From: an uncultured Peptococcaceae bacterium
GTDB lineage: Bacteria > Bacillota > Desulfotomaculia > Desulfotomaculales > Desulfallaceae
Length of the DNA: 32,554 nt
Direction: 5' to 3'
Assembly (NCBI GenBank): GCA_913064925.1
Contig: CAJYBN010000003.1
Span: forward strand, 1-32,554
The translations under genes were made by a program, and so were the position numbers. The notes beneath the pieces were generated by a model that was not told where the DNA came from, did no database searches, and saw nothing but the letters and a program-made list of their open reading frames with translations. Positions 15,999 through 24,447 of the stretch are shown here, one piece after another (the first letter of the stretch is position 1; every line of letters begins with the position of its first letter).

Positions 15999-16513
15999 TT
16001 GGAGTCTGGTTCAATCGCCTTTGCACTAAAACCTATCCAGCCCTTTACATCTATATATCATATCTATTATGATCCTGGTAAATATAAATGTTTATCTCGA
16101 CTGGTTTGTTATAAGACGGCCGGTTGTAAAAAGAATTGTTTAGCGGAAGCAAAAAAAGAGCGGAAGCAAAAAAAGGCAAGCGCCGCATCTACCTGGCACA
16201 ATTGGAGAAAATCGCCAATATTTTGCACAGGCCGATTGAATATTTTTTACAGCCGGTTGAGGATGAAGCAGTCAGAGCGGAAAGCCGGGCGGAACCGGCA
16301 GCTGATTTCACAAAACCCAAAACGGAACAGCATTGCTACCAGGAGATTGCCAATAAAAACCCGGCCCACCCCCCGGTTGCCGCAGGGCAAGAAGATAAAA
16401 CCCAGTTGAAAAACCTGCTGGCAGCATACAAAATGCTTTCTCCTGAGGGTAAAAGACTGGCTGTTAATTTCGTCGTCTGGCTGCAAAAAAGGGAAGTGGG
16501 GAATAATGGCTGA
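15999..16513 (+). pseudogene. Cro/CI-like (XRE) regulator split by a 17-bp duplication
   Basis: Two frames join at a perfect 17-bp tandem duplication (16142-16175). Removing one copy restores a continuous reading from LVCYKTAGCKKNCLAEA through KKGKRRIYLAQLEKIANIL to HRPIEYFLQPVED. That matches the second half of an XRE helix-turn-helix (AGxxKxxLAExxKGKRRIYL and the dimer helix). After it come a Pro/Ala-rich linker and a C-terminal helix LLAAYKMLSPEGKRLAVNFVVWL. The first HTH helix is poorly recognisable, so the N-terminus may be damaged too; the listed left end is approximate. The gene's stop overlaps the start of the acyl-CoA dehydrogenase remnant, so both were once one operon. Confidence 0.65.
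16142..16175. repeat. 17-bp tandem duplication inside the regulator gene
   Basis: Two perfect adjacent copies of AGCGGAAGCAAAAAAAG (16142-16158, 16159-16175). Because 17 is not a multiple of three, it shifts the frame within the helix-turn-helix. Confidence 0.92.
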
Positions 16514-17191
16514 TTTCACATTGCATTCCCGCTAAAAACAATTGGTGGAAGGGGTTCGCGCCTTGGCGCATGATAAGATAGCGCCCGTGGCAGCAAAACT
16601 TGATCAAGCCGGAGACAATCAGTTTGATATGGGGCCTGCCACAGCACTGGCCGAACATAATTTGCTAACGCCAACTGTCCCCCGGGAATACGGGGGACGG
16701 GGGTTGGATTACTTTTCTACCGCTCTCGTACTGGAGGAACTGGGAGCAGCGTGTGCCGGTGTAGCCGCCGTTGTCGCCGCCAATATTCATGCTGCCAGCC
16801 CCATCATCCTGGCCGGCACGGCCAAACAAAAAGAAAAGTACTTGGCACCGCTTGCTTCCCGTGAGCCAAAACTGGCGTCATTCGCCCTTACCGAGCCATT
16901 TCCTTTACCCTGGCCGAGTTGGCCATTAAAATTGAAGCCGCGCGACTACTGGTATGGAAAGCCTGTTGGCTTATCGACAACGATCTCGATTATACCATGG
17001 CTTCTTCGATGGCTAAGATCGCCGGAAGCCAGGTGGCTCAAGAAGTAACAGCCAAGGCCATGGATATCTGCGGCGGCCGCGGGTACCTGAAGGATTACCC
17101 GCTGGAAAAATACCTGCGCGACGCGAGGGTGCTTTCCTTGATTGAAGGAACAAACCATATCCAAAAAGCTGTTATTGCTTCCTTGCTTTAA
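16506..17191 (+). pseudogene. Acyl-CoA dehydrogenase remnant (stop codon + internal deletion)
   Basis: The original start is ATG 16506 (MADFTLHSR), followed by TAA at 16533-16535 and then, in the same frame, KQLVEGVRALAHDKIAPVAA. This is the N-terminal helical domain of acyl-CoA dehydrogenase, running to PKLASFALTEP at about 16900. The next bases are in another frame and begin FTLAELAIKIEAARLLVWKA, the start of the C-terminal helical domain. That continues through AKAMDICGGRGYLKDYPLEK to the family end YLRDARVLSLIEGTNHIQ. The whole middle beta-domain and the catalytic-loop region (about 150-200 residues of ~380) are missing. Both flanks fit the family closely, so this is one gene with a large internal deletion, and it is non-functional. 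It overlaps the regulator stop by a few bases. Confidence 0.88.
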
Positions 17192-17274
17192 ACGCTGCAT
17201 CAGGGAATCATAAAAAGCACCACATAGTAATATTATTCTCAAAACACAGCTTAATTGATGGAAGATGCTTTACC

Positions 17275-17766
17275 ATGAGGTATTGCCCGCTATGCCGAGC
17301 CGAGCTGGTAAAGTCTTATATTGACGGAATCCAGCGTCTTTGCTGCCCGTCCCCAACATGCAATTATGTATTCTGGGACAACCCGGTCCCCGTTGTAGCA
17401 GCCGTCGTAGAGCTGAACGGCGCCGTTGTTCTGGCAAGAAACAAATGTTGGCCCCCAAGGTATTTTGGTCTTATCACGGGGTTCCTGGAAAGGGGCGAAA
17501 CCCCGGAAGCCGCTGTTTTGCGTGAAGTAAAAGAAGAGTTGGGCCTACAGGGGAAAATTGAAAGTTTTATTGGATATTATTCTTTCATGGAAAGAAATCA
17601 ATTGATTCTGGCTTTTCATGTTACTGCACAGGGGGAAATAACCATGGGAGAAGAACTGGCCGAAGTCAAGCTGGTGCCACCGGAAAAATTGCGCCCCTGG
17701 CCTTCGGGCACAGGAATCGCCTTACAAGACTGGCTCAGGCAACGGATTGCCACTGGTCAACCATAA
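17275..17766 (+). CDS. Nudix hydrolase with N-terminal zinc ribbon
   Basis: A 163-aa cytosolic hydrolase of nucleoside-diphosphate-linked substrates. The Nudix box is complete at residues 69-91 (G-x5-E-x7-REVKEELGL), with the catalytic glutamates at 84, 87 and 88. A zinc ribbon precedes it (CPLC at 4-7, then Cys 23/24 and Cys 29), an arrangement seen in NADH pyrophosphatase NudC and related ADP-ribose or NAD(P)H-type Nudix proteins. The SQPWPFPxS motif of true NudC is not visible, so the substrate is uncertain. ATG at 17275 has GGAAGA upstream. The gene is intact and stands alone between the broken dehydrogenase and a bidirectional terminator. Confidence 0.87.
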   Translation: MRYCPLCRAELVKSYIDGIQRLCCPSPTCNYVFWDNPVPVVAAVVELNGAVVLARNKCWPPRYFGLITGFLERGETPEAAVLREVKEELGLQGKIESFIGYYSFMERNQLILAFHVTAQGEITMGEELAEVKLVPPEKLRPWPSGTGIALQDWLRQRIATGQP

Positions 17767-17797
17767 ATTTATATAACTATTAAACTACCCACATAAA

Positions 17798-17826
17798 AAC
17801 GGCGCTACCGGCAAGGCAGCACCGTT
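17798..17826. terminator. Bidirectional terminator between convergent genes
   Basis: An imperfect hairpin (AACGG-GCT-CC stem arms with two mismatches, GGCAA loop). AATTTT follows on the plus strand and TTTTAT on the minus strand. It sits between the convergent Nudix and RidA genes and can serve both. Confidence 0.65.
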
Positions 17827-17929
17827 AATTTTACCTGCAATTTTTTACAGCAACATTACCACTAAACCGTGAAACCTCAAATTCTACACCTGAGCAGTGG
17901 TAACGCGTTATAGCTGTTTTAGCATTTTT

Positions 17930-18385
17930 TTATTTAACCTTAGCAATGATTTCCACTTCAACGGCGGCATTTAACGGAAGCTCGGCAACGCCCACCGCCG
18001 CCCTGGCATGACGACCTTTATCACCGAATATGTCAACCAATATTTCCGAAGCACCGTTAATCACACCGGGCTGGTTTGCAAAACCCGGGGCGCTATTTAC
18101 AAAACCGTTCACTTTAATAATTTGCTCGATATTATCTAGACTACCTACTAAATCTTTAATCACACTCAAGCAATTCAAAGCACACAACCTGGCAGCTTGG
18201 TAACCTTCGTCCTCTGATAGCTCGCTCCCCACCTTACCTTTGAACTTGAGTTCACCGTTTAAAACAGGAATTTGGCCCGAAGTATAAATAATGTTTCCCT
18301 CCTTGACAGCTGCAACATAGGCCGCTATTGGTTTGGGAGCCTTGGGCAACTCAAAACCCAGTTCCTTAATTTTGGCCTCATACAT
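17930..18385 (-). CDS. RidA/YjgF-family enamine/imine deaminase-like protein
   Basis: A 151-aa protein of the RidA (YjgF/YER057c/UK114) superfamily, whose canonical members hydrolyse reactive enamine/imine intermediates from PLP enzymes. Family signatures: YVAAVKEGNIIYTSGQIPVL near the N-terminus, AARLCALNCLSVIKDLVGSL in the middle and RHARAAVGVAELPLNAAVEV at the end with its conserved Arg and Glu. It is about 20 residues longer than E. coli RidA because of an extended N-terminal helix (YEAKIKELGFELP), typical of the YjgF subgroup in which activity is less certain. ATG 18385 is preferred over GTG 18397 because AGAGGTG lies 9 nt before it. It is transcribed in the same direction as the AOR-ADH operon upstream. 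Confidence 0.87.
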   Translation of the reverse strand: MYEAKIKELGFELPKAPKPIAAYVAAVKEGNIIYTSGQIPVLNGELKFKGKVGSELSEDEGYQAARLCALNCLSVIKDLVGSLDNIEQIIKVNGFVNSAPGFANQPGVINGASEILVDIFGDKGRHARAAVGVAELPLNAAVEVEIIAKVK

Positions 18386-18471
18386 TTCCCAGAACACCTC
18401 TGTTAGCCTTTTCTAAATTTATAAGCTTTACATGAAATTGCTGTTCCTTATCCCTTTCTTATCCAAATATA

Positions 18472-18497
18472 GTGAAGCCCCCCTTCAGGCGCTTCAC
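18472..18497 (-). terminator. Hairpin between AOR and RidA genes
   Basis: A GTGAAGC/GCTTCAC 7-bp perfect stem with a 12-nt loop lies about 20 nt after the AOR stop. The following minus-strand bases (TATATTTGG) form only a weak T tract, so it may be a weak terminator or an mRNA-stabilising hairpin. Confidence 0.45.
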
Positions 18498-18518
18498 CTT
18501 GTATTATTTTATCCACCC

Positions 18519-20330
18519 TTAAACCAAGTCTTCCAACCCCATTTCGGTAATCTTTTCCTTGGTGGGCCTGCCGCTTGCCCAGTCCCAACCCCTGACTGCA
18601 TAGTAATCCTGCAAGTACTTGTCTATGTCGGGTACATAGCCCGCGTTCGAGCCGTCAGCATAAGGGCGCTTGACAATACCGGGCAAGCGGTCATCCTTCC
18701 TGGTAATGCCAAGCTTACAGTTAAGTAGTCGCTTAATGGTGGTGCTGCGCTCTCCTGCCTTCATCAGGTCCTGCACGCTGCGCGGCGTTCCGGTTGCTAA
18801 GCCAAAGAGCCCGGAAGTGATGTCCATGGGCAATGAAGCAAACGTACAGCGCAAGAAAGCGTTGTCCAGTTCTCTTATATCCTGCAGCTTAGCCACGTCA
18901 CCGACGCGCCCGTCCAGCGAAAACCTGTCCGGGCCGGGTTGAAGCCCCACGCACTGCTGTTTTACAAGACCAAGGTCCATCATGAAAAAGTCTGCCCGTT
19001 CGTGACAAGCGCCCCGGGGACCGGTAGCGTAAGACAGGGCCATGCCAGCAAAAGCACGCGGGTCGTGCATGGGCACCTCAAGTCCTTTGACTTCCGCCGC
19101 TAGCTCCGGGTCCACTTCCAGTTCAGCCGCCATGCGCTTCACCCCTTGGGATAACAGGGCACCCGGCCCTTCGTTTCTGGCTATCAATTCCAATAGCCGC
19201 TGGATACCCCCGTTGTCCCCCCAGGTAATGTCAAACCCCAGCTTTTCCGGCGTAACCAGCTTGTTATCCAGCAGGTACATGGCAAACGCAATAGCCACGC
19301 CCGCGGAAATGGTGTCCAGGCCATACTTGTTACAGAGGTGGTTGGCGTAAACAATCGGCTCCAGATCGTAGATGCCGCATAAGGGGCCCAGCGACACAAC
19401 ACTTTCGTATTCGGGGCCGTCTACGCTTATATTGTACTTGCCGCCCAGCCGAGTCTTCCTGCCGCAAGAAATGGCACAACCCAAGCACGACTCAAAAGTA
19501 ACGGTAAATTCCTCGCGTAGCCTTTTGCCAGTTACTTTTTCTGCCGGGAAAATGTTCTCCGTGAAATACTTGGCCGGCACATCCCCGAAATACATGCCCA
19601 CATCCAGGTAGCCAAGAGTACCGTACTGTTTGTTGAGAGCAGTGGCTTTTTTAACTTCTTCCAAAATAAATTTGTTCATGTTATTAAAATTGTCCTTATT
19701 GGCCAATTTAATCGTTTCCCTGCCTTCAACTGCCACTGCCTTTAAGTTTTTACTGCCCATTACGGCCCCCAGCCCGCACCTGCCAGCGGCCCTGCCCGCG
19801 TCATTCATAATTGCGGCCATGAGCACCTGGTTCTCCCCAGCTTGGCCGATACAGGCCACGCTGCAGTCACCCAATTTATCTTTTAGCAGCTGCTGGGTCT
19901 CGTAAGAATCTTTGCCCCACAGCGAAGAAGCATCCAGCAACTTCAACTCCCCGTCTTTAGCCCAAATGGCGGTGGGTTTTTCTGCCCGCCCTGTAATCAC
20001 CAAGCCGTCAAACCCGGCTCGCTTCATTTTGGGACCAAAGGAGCCCCCCGAGGTGGCTTCGCCCCAGATGCCAGTCAGGGGCGACCTGGCACAAACGGCA
20101 AAACGGGAACTGGAAGGTGCAGTTGTGCCTACAAACGGACCGGTCATGAACACCAGGGGATTATCCGGTCCCAGCGGGTCGGTATCCGGTCCGATCATAT
20201 CGTACACCAATCTGCAGGCCAAAGCGCTGCCGCCAATAAAATCCTGAGCCAATTTTTCGTCCAACTCCTTAACTTCCACGGTACCCGCGGTTAAATTTAT
20301 ATAACCAATTTTTCCGGCGTATGCGTACAT
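18519..20330 (-). CDS. aor: Aldehyde:ferredoxin oxidoreductase (AOR family)
   Basis: A 603-aa cytosolic tungsten- or molybdenum-pterin enzyme that oxidises aldehydes to carboxylic acids with ferredoxin, or reduces acids in the reverse direction. The N-terminal domain has IGGSALACRLVYDMI and SPLTGIWGEATSGGSFGPKM. The pterin-binding block is AGRCGLGAVMGSKNLKAVAV (about residues 182-201). The [4Fe-4S] site is CLGCAISCGRK (C282, C285, C289), with a late Cys in LLNCKLGITRKDDRLPG as the probable fourth ligand. Length is normal and no lesion was found. ATG 20330 is chosen; an upstream TTG at 20357 would overlap the ADH stop. It lies 16 nt after the ADH gene, forming an aldehyde/alcohol operon. Sequence alone does not tell tungsten from molybdenum. 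Confidence 0.93.
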   Translation of the reverse strand: MYAYAGKIGYINLTAGTVEVKELDEKLAQDFIGGSALACRLVYDMIGPDTDPLGPDNPLVFMTGPFVGTTAPSSSRFAVCARSPLTGIWGEATSGGSFGPKMKRAGFDGLVITGRAEKPTAIWAKDGELKLLDASSLWGKDSYETQQLLKDKLGDCSVACIGQAGENQVLMAAIMNDAGRAAGRCGLGAVMGSKNLKAVAVEGRETIKLANKDNFNNMNKFILEEVKKATALNKQYGTLGYLDVGMYFGDVPAKYFTENIFPAEKVTGKRLREEFTVTFESCLGCAISCGRKTRLGGKYNISVDGPEYESVVSLGPLCGIYDLEPIVYANHLCNKYGLDTISAGVAIAFAMYLLDNKLVTPEKLGFDITWGDNGGIQRLLELIARNEGPGALLSQGVKRMAAELEVDPELAAEVKGLEVPMHDPRAFAGMALSYATGPRGACHERADFFMMDLGLVKQQCVGLQPGPDRFSLDGRVGDVAKLQDIRELDNAFLRCTFASLPMDITSGLFGLATGTPRSVQDLMKAGERSTTIKRLLNCKLGITRKDDRLPGIVKRPYADGSNAGYVPDIDKYLQDYYAVRGWDWASGRPTKEKITEMGLEDLV

Positions 20331-20346
20331 GTATATAAAACACCCC

Positions 20347-21621
20347 TTAAAAATCAACTTTTTCGCCCGTGAGAGCGCACAGGTAAAGCTTGCGGTAAAC
20401 TTCCCTGGTCATGGGCCTGATACTCAACAAGTTAACCGCGTCGGCCAGTGTATCGTCAAGCAACTCTTCAAAAACGCCGTCCAGCTGTTCGCGGCTTATC
20501 CCCAACTCCTGTATAGTAACCGGGCAATCTATGGACTTAATAAACGTTACGTATTTTTGTACTAAGTTGTCCAGGATTTCCCTTTTGCTTTTCCCACCGA
20601 CACCCAGGTTTTCGGCCAGGTCCAAAAACATCTCGGAATGCTTGGAAACGCACTGCATCATGTAAGGGGTGAAAAGGCCTACCGCGCAGCCGTGGTGCAC
20701 GTTGAACATTTTACCAAAGGCATGGCCCATGGCGTGCTCAATGCTGGGAGCGCCGTTGCCGAAAGCCATGCCGGCCATATTGGAGGCGATGGCCATTTTA
20801 TAGCGTGCCTCATAATCCGCACAGTTGGCCACCGCCCTGGGCAAGTACTTAAACACCAGTTTAATAGCCTGGTAGCCCAGGGGTAAAGTATATTCGTTCG
20901 CCCAGTGGGTTAAAACGGCTCCGGTGGCGTGTGCCAGCGCATCCAAACCTGTATAGGCGGTAAGCTTGGGCGGCAAGCCCACGGTGAACGCGGGGTCCAG
21001 GATGGCCAGGTCGGCCACAAATTCCGGGTGATTCAACACTTTTTTCTTGCCTTTGTCGGTAATCACGGCAGTGGCGGTGGTTTCGGATCCGGTGCCCGAG
21101 GTTGTTGGTATGGCTATAAAGTTGGCCTTGAACCTCAGTCCCAAGGGCATAACGTCCAGGGTTTCCGCGTCTACCGGCTTGCAATCCCGGATGTCCATGT
21201 CCGGCCTGGCGTATTTCAACCATATGGCTTTAGTGGCGTCCATCACCGAACCGCCGCCGACGGCTACGAGCAAATCGGCATCCAGCTTGTTGGCCACCTC
21301 AACACCTGCCATAATGTTTTCCAGCGGCGGCTCCGGTATAACTTCGTTCCAGACATCAACTTTAAAACCCGCCTTTTGCATGGCCTGCTTAACCTTTTCC
21401 GCCAGGTTTACAACTGACTTGTCAGTTATAATCAGCGCCGTCTTTTTCCTGGATAAAGTGGGCGCAACATTTTGCAACGCGTCCAGCCCGTTGGCACCCA
21501 AAAGCAGTTTCGGCGCAAAAAAGTAGCTGGACAAGCCCCTCAGACCCGTTGCCCCCGCAACGGAAAAAAGCATGCGGATTCTAGGGTCATCTGTCCACCA
21601 ACCCTGCCGATCAGCCGCCAT
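20347..21621 (-). CDS. Iron-containing alcohol dehydrogenase
   Basis: A 424-aa group III (Fe-ADH) NAD(P)-dependent dehydrogenase interconverting alcohols and aldehydes. The nucleotide-binding loop is LLVAVGGGSVMDATKA, followed by AIPTTSGTGSETTATAVITD. The iron site is formed by the Asp and His of YTGLDALAHATGA, by IEHAMGHAFG and by NVHHGCAVG. ATG 21621 is the true start: GGAGGTG lies 6-8 nt before it, while the GTG at 21630 falls inside that site. It is the first gene of a two-gene operon with AOR, so the aldehyde produced or consumed by one enzyme can be handled by the other. A direct repeat lies 34-70 nt upstream. The best substrate is not evident from sequence. Confidence 0.92.
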   Translation of the reverse strand: MAADRQGWWTDDPRIRMLFSVAGATGLRGLSSYFFAPKLLLGANGLDALQNVAPTLSRKKTALIITDKSVVNLAEKVKQAMQKAGFKVDVWNEVIPEPPLENIMAGVEVANKLDADLLVAVGGGSVMDATKAIWLKYARPDMDIRDCKPVDAETLDVMPLGLRFKANFIAIPTTSGTGSETTATAVITDKGKKKVLNHPEFVADLAILDPAFTVGLPPKLTAYTGLDALAHATGAVLTHWANEYTLPLGYQAIKLVFKYLPRAVANCADYEARYKMAIASNMAGMAFGNGAPSIEHAMGHAFGKMFNVHHGCAVGLFTPYMMQCVSKHSEMFLDLAENLGVGGKSKREILDNLVQKYVTFIKSIDCPVTIQELGISREQLDGVFEELLDDTLADAVNLLSIRPMTREVYRKLYLCALTGEKVDF

Positions 21622-21654
21622 ATCGTTCACCTCCGTAGATAAATAAACTGTTAT

Positions 21655-21691
21655 TGTATGTACTACCTAATTATGTATGTACTACCTAATT
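21655..21691 (-). repeat. 18-bp direct repeat upstream of the ADH-AOR operon
   Basis: Two perfect copies of TGTATGTACTACCTAATT (21655-21672, 21674-21691), one base apart (period 19). They sit 34-70 nt before the ADH start, in the promoter or leader. A period of 19 bp, close to two helical turns, would suit tandem operator half-sites on one face of the DNA. It could equally be a slippage duplication like others in the window. Confidence 0.85.
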
Positions 21692-21970
21692 TAAAATTTT
21701 AGCTTGTCCAACCTTAAAATAACGTAAAATTAAGAAAATAACAAATAATTCCTGTATCTGCGAAAAAATCTTTGATAACAGAGATACAGGTTATCCTTGC
21801 CCAAATCTCTATAATTTTAAGGAAAATTTCAAATGCAGGATTAAAGATACCATGAAATCCATATTTTATCAACTGTTTAAACTGTTGACAACAAGTTTTA
21901 CACCAAATCAATGTCTCTAACACCCAACCGTTGCTTGAGCAACTGAAAAATACACATCTCTATACCAAAG

Positions 21971-22000
21971 AAGCCAATAGTAACATTTTGCTATTGGCTT
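21971..22000 (+). terminator. Strong hairpin before the GH13 gene (terminator or attenuator)
   Basis: A perfect 10-bp stem AAGCCAATAG/CTATTGGCTT with a 10-nt loop is followed by TTCTTG, 72 nt before the GH13 start. Only the weak T-rich tail argues for termination, and no plus-strand gene precedes it. It could therefore be an attenuator within the GH13 leader or a relic. Confidence 0.5.
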
Positions 22001-22072
22001 TCTTGACGTTGCATAAAAACAGCATGCAAGCTAAAAAATAGTATAAAAACCACGGGGAGATGTAGTGTAGCT

Positions 22073-24310
22073 ATGCGCCACAACGTAAGAATCCATTATG
22101 ATAATAGCAACGGGTTTATAGAACCGGTAATGTGGGTGTGGGTCAGTGACGGGGCAACCCTGGAAAGGGAAGTAATGCCCAGCGGCAAGGATAATTTCGG
22201 CGTATATTTTAATTTGGCCTATAACCGCAGCAGTTTTAACTTTATTTTTAAAGACGGTTTGGGGAAAGACGTCCGTTGGGAAGAAGACCGTTTAAACAGG
22301 TATTTTCATGCCCACCTGGGCAAAGAAGTCTGGACGATGGGGGACAGGCATCATATTTACAATGTTCGTCCGGCGGAACCCCAGGGGAATGTTAAAGATT
22401 ATTACAACCAAATCAGCCACCTAGTTCCCAAAGACAATTTTTACTTTCCCACCACCGATGTTTCTGGTTTAGGCATTCCCTCCATGCTGGGGGCAAATAC
22501 ATTAACCGATGGCTCCATTCTTTTCGGTTTTTTCCACCCTTACGCAGCCAGAGTCTACCTGGTCGGTAACTTTAACGATTGGCAGTGTCCCGGACACCCG
22601 TATCCCCAACCAGATAAGTTCATTGAAATGGAGCTTTACCGGGGCTTTTATTACCAACCCAATATCTGGCTGGCCAGAATTAAACCGCCGGAAACCGACT
22701 CACCCATAGAATATAAGTTTTACCTGCAGGGAGGTTCCACCGATACCGAACGCTACGTAAGCGACCCCTATACCAGGCTGTTCAGTGATGATTATAAATA
22801 TCGCAACTCCGTGGTGGTGAATCCCACGAAATTCAACTGGACCGATCATAACTGGAAAACTCCCGACGTCAAGGATTTGATTTTATACGAGCTGAACATT
22901 TACGGCTTCACCGACAATGATTCCGAAATACCGGAAGAAATCCAGGGGACTTTCAAAGGGGTAACACACCGGATAAAAAACGGCTACTTTGAAAAGCTGG
23001 GCGTCACAGCGCTTGCCTTAATGCCCACCGCGGAAGTGCCGTTGAAAAGAGGTTTGGGATACGAGCCGTGCACCTTTATGTCGGTGGAAAAGGATTTCGG
23101 CACCCCCAACGACTTCCGGGAAATGGTGAATGAAGCACACCGGCACGGGCTGGCCGTAATCATGGACCAAGTCTTCAACCATACTTCCAACGACTTTAAC
23201 CCATTGTGGAACCTGATTGACGACGGCTCCGGCGAAGGCGGTTTTTACTTTGCCGGCAAAACCATGTGGGGAAACAAAGTGGCCACGGGAAAAGATGAAG
23301 TGGACAATATGCTCATCGACTCTTGCAAATTGTTTATTAAAGAATACCATATCGACGGGTTTCGTTTTGACGCAACCCACAGCTATTTCTTAAACCATAA
23401 ATTATTGCACCGCATTGCCCACGAAATTAAAGATAAGGGGTTCAAACCCGATGCTATATTAATCGCCGAAAACTTACCCAACGAGCAGGACCTGAATTTG
23501 GATGGTTACAACGGGTACGCTCAGTGGTCCAACATTTTCCACGATAAAGTCAAGGCACTTTTGCGGGAAGGCACCTTTGAAGGCGTGGAGAACAATACGG
23601 ATGATCTGGGAACAGCGTTTTATTTCAGCAAAGACAGTTTTGCCGCCCATACAAATAATGTTATTAACTATATTGAGAGCCACGATGAAAACAGCGTCCA
23701 GTTTGAAGTGGGAACCGGCGGGGCGCACTTGCAAGACCCGGCGATAAAAAACAGAAAGGCCAGGCTGGGCTTAATGTCCACCATGGTGGCCCTGGGTCAG
23801 CCGATGATTTACATGGGACAGGAATTCGGCGTCGAAAGGGAAAGGAACAGGATAAAGGTTCCGTGGGATAAATATGACGAAGAAACCAACCGGTTTTATA
23901 ACTGGACCAGGGGGCTGATCAATTTAAGAAAAAGATATGAAGGCTTAAGGCTAAGCGGCTATAACCTCATTAACGAAGGCAAGTTCACATGGATCATCGG
24001 GCCCTGGATGAATGAAAAACGGGGCGGCCAAAAAAGGGTTATCGGCTGGAGAATAAACGACGCCGCTGACCCGGCGGAAAGAATGTTGGTAATGCTTAAT
24101 TTCGAAGGGCACGATGTGCCCGTGGAGGTGGATTGTAATACTCCGGGACGGTGGGTTAAACTAGCCGACATTGATAATATCAATGACCTTCCTCCTGCGG
24201 GCAATAAAAACCCGGAAGATCTCGACAGCATTATCACTGATGATGGCAAGTTCGATAATTTTGTTCTGCCGCCCTACAGCGGGTTTATTTACAAGTACGT
24301 TCCTGCTTAA
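22073..24310 (+). CDS. GH13 alpha-amylase/branching-type enzyme, 745 aa
   Basis: A cytoplasmic enzyme (no signal peptide) of glycoside hydrolase family 13, acting on alpha-glucans. Order: an N-terminal starch-binding-like beta domain (about 5-95); a linker; a CBM48/isoamylase-like domain (about 145-250, with RVYLVGNFNDWQ); and the catalytic barrel from about 265. Conserved regions are complete: DQVFNH (365-370), DGFRFDATH with nucleophile D433, ILIAEN with acid/base E466, and ESHDEN with D538. The C-terminal beta domain ends at YSGFIYKYVPA. The CBM48 plus barrel layout resembles 1,4-alpha-glucan branching enzymes and maltooligosyltrehalose hydrolases, but the extra N-terminal domain makes the exact activity uncertain. 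ATG 22073 has GGGGAG at rather long spacing. It stands alone, with no glycogen genes beside it. Confidence 0.85.
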   Translation: MRHNVRIHYDNSNGFIEPVMWVWVSDGATLEREVMPSGKDNFGVYFNLAYNRSSFNFIFKDGLGKDVRWEEDRLNRYFHAHLGKEVWTMGDRHHIYNVRPAEPQGNVKDYYNQISHLVPKDNFYFPTTDVSGLGIPSMLGANTLTDGSILFGFFHPYAARVYLVGNFNDWQCPGHPYPQPDKFIEMELYRGFYYQPNIWLARIKPPETDSPIEYKFYLQGGSTDTERYVSDPYTRLFSDDYKYRNSVVVNPTKFNWTDHNWKTPDVKDLILYELNIYGFTDNDSEIPEEIQGTFKGVTHRIKNGYFEKLGVTALALMPTAEVPLKRGLGYEPCTFMSVEKDFGTPNDFREMVNEAHRHGLAVIMDQVFNHTSNDFNPLWNLIDDGSGEGGFYFAGKTMWGNKVATGKDEVDNMLIDSCKLFIKEYHIDGFRFDATHSYFLNHKLLHRIAHEIKDKGFKPDAILIAENLPNEQDLNLDGYNGYAQWSNIFHDKVKALLREGTFEGVENNTDDLGTAFYFSKDSFAAHTNNVINYIESHDENSVQFEVGTGGAHLQDPAIKNRKARLGLMSTMVALGQPMIYMGQEFGVERERNRIKVPWDKYDEETNRFYNWTRGLINLRKRYEGLRLSGYNLINEGKFTWIIGPWMNEKRGGQKRVIGWRINDAADPAERMLVMLNFEGHDVPVEVDCNTPGRWVKLADIDNINDLPPAGNKNPEDLDSIITDDGKFDNFVLPPYSGFIYKYVPA

Positions 24311-24335
24311 ACACGCTGGTTTCATAAACTATTAT

Positions 24336-24375
24336 TAAAAACGGCAAGGACTTCCTTAAACGGAAGCCTTGCCGT
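24336..24375 (-). terminator. Terminator of the TRAP operon (also between convergent genes)
   Basis: A long hairpin (ACGGCAAGG-CTTCC paired with GGAAG-CTTGCCGT, one bulged pair, 6-nt loop at 24341-24375) is followed on the minus strand by TTTTT (24336-24340). It ends the minus-strand dctM gene and faces the GH13 gene. On the plus strand no T tract follows. Confidence 0.8.
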
Positions 24376-24447
24376 ACATTCATCTTTGGCAGGAGATCAG
24401 GCTGTTTCAACTCCCATACGCGCTGACTCCTCCATCTTCCCTTTCAC

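Larger units (their letters stand above)
21631..22072. other. Divergent intergenic region (ADH-AOR / GH13)
   Basis: These 442 nt separate two divergent operons and hold no convincing gene. Contents: the 18-bp direct repeat next to ADH; a 9-bp inverted repeat CCTGTATCT/AGATACAGG (21751-21759, 21782-21790); a GTTGCT/AGCAAC dyad at about 21930; and a strong hairpin at 21971-22000. The sequence is AT-rich. A 69-codon minus-strand frame (21923-21714) has no ribosome-binding site and no family resemblance. Promoters for both operons must lie here, but none is clear by eye. Confidence 0.6.

Noticed and set aside
21714-21923. 69-codon minus-strand frame in the ADH/GH13 intergenic region
   Set aside because: No ribosome-binding site or recognisable family; AT-rich and aromatic-rich composition. 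Kept only as a note in the intergenic entry.
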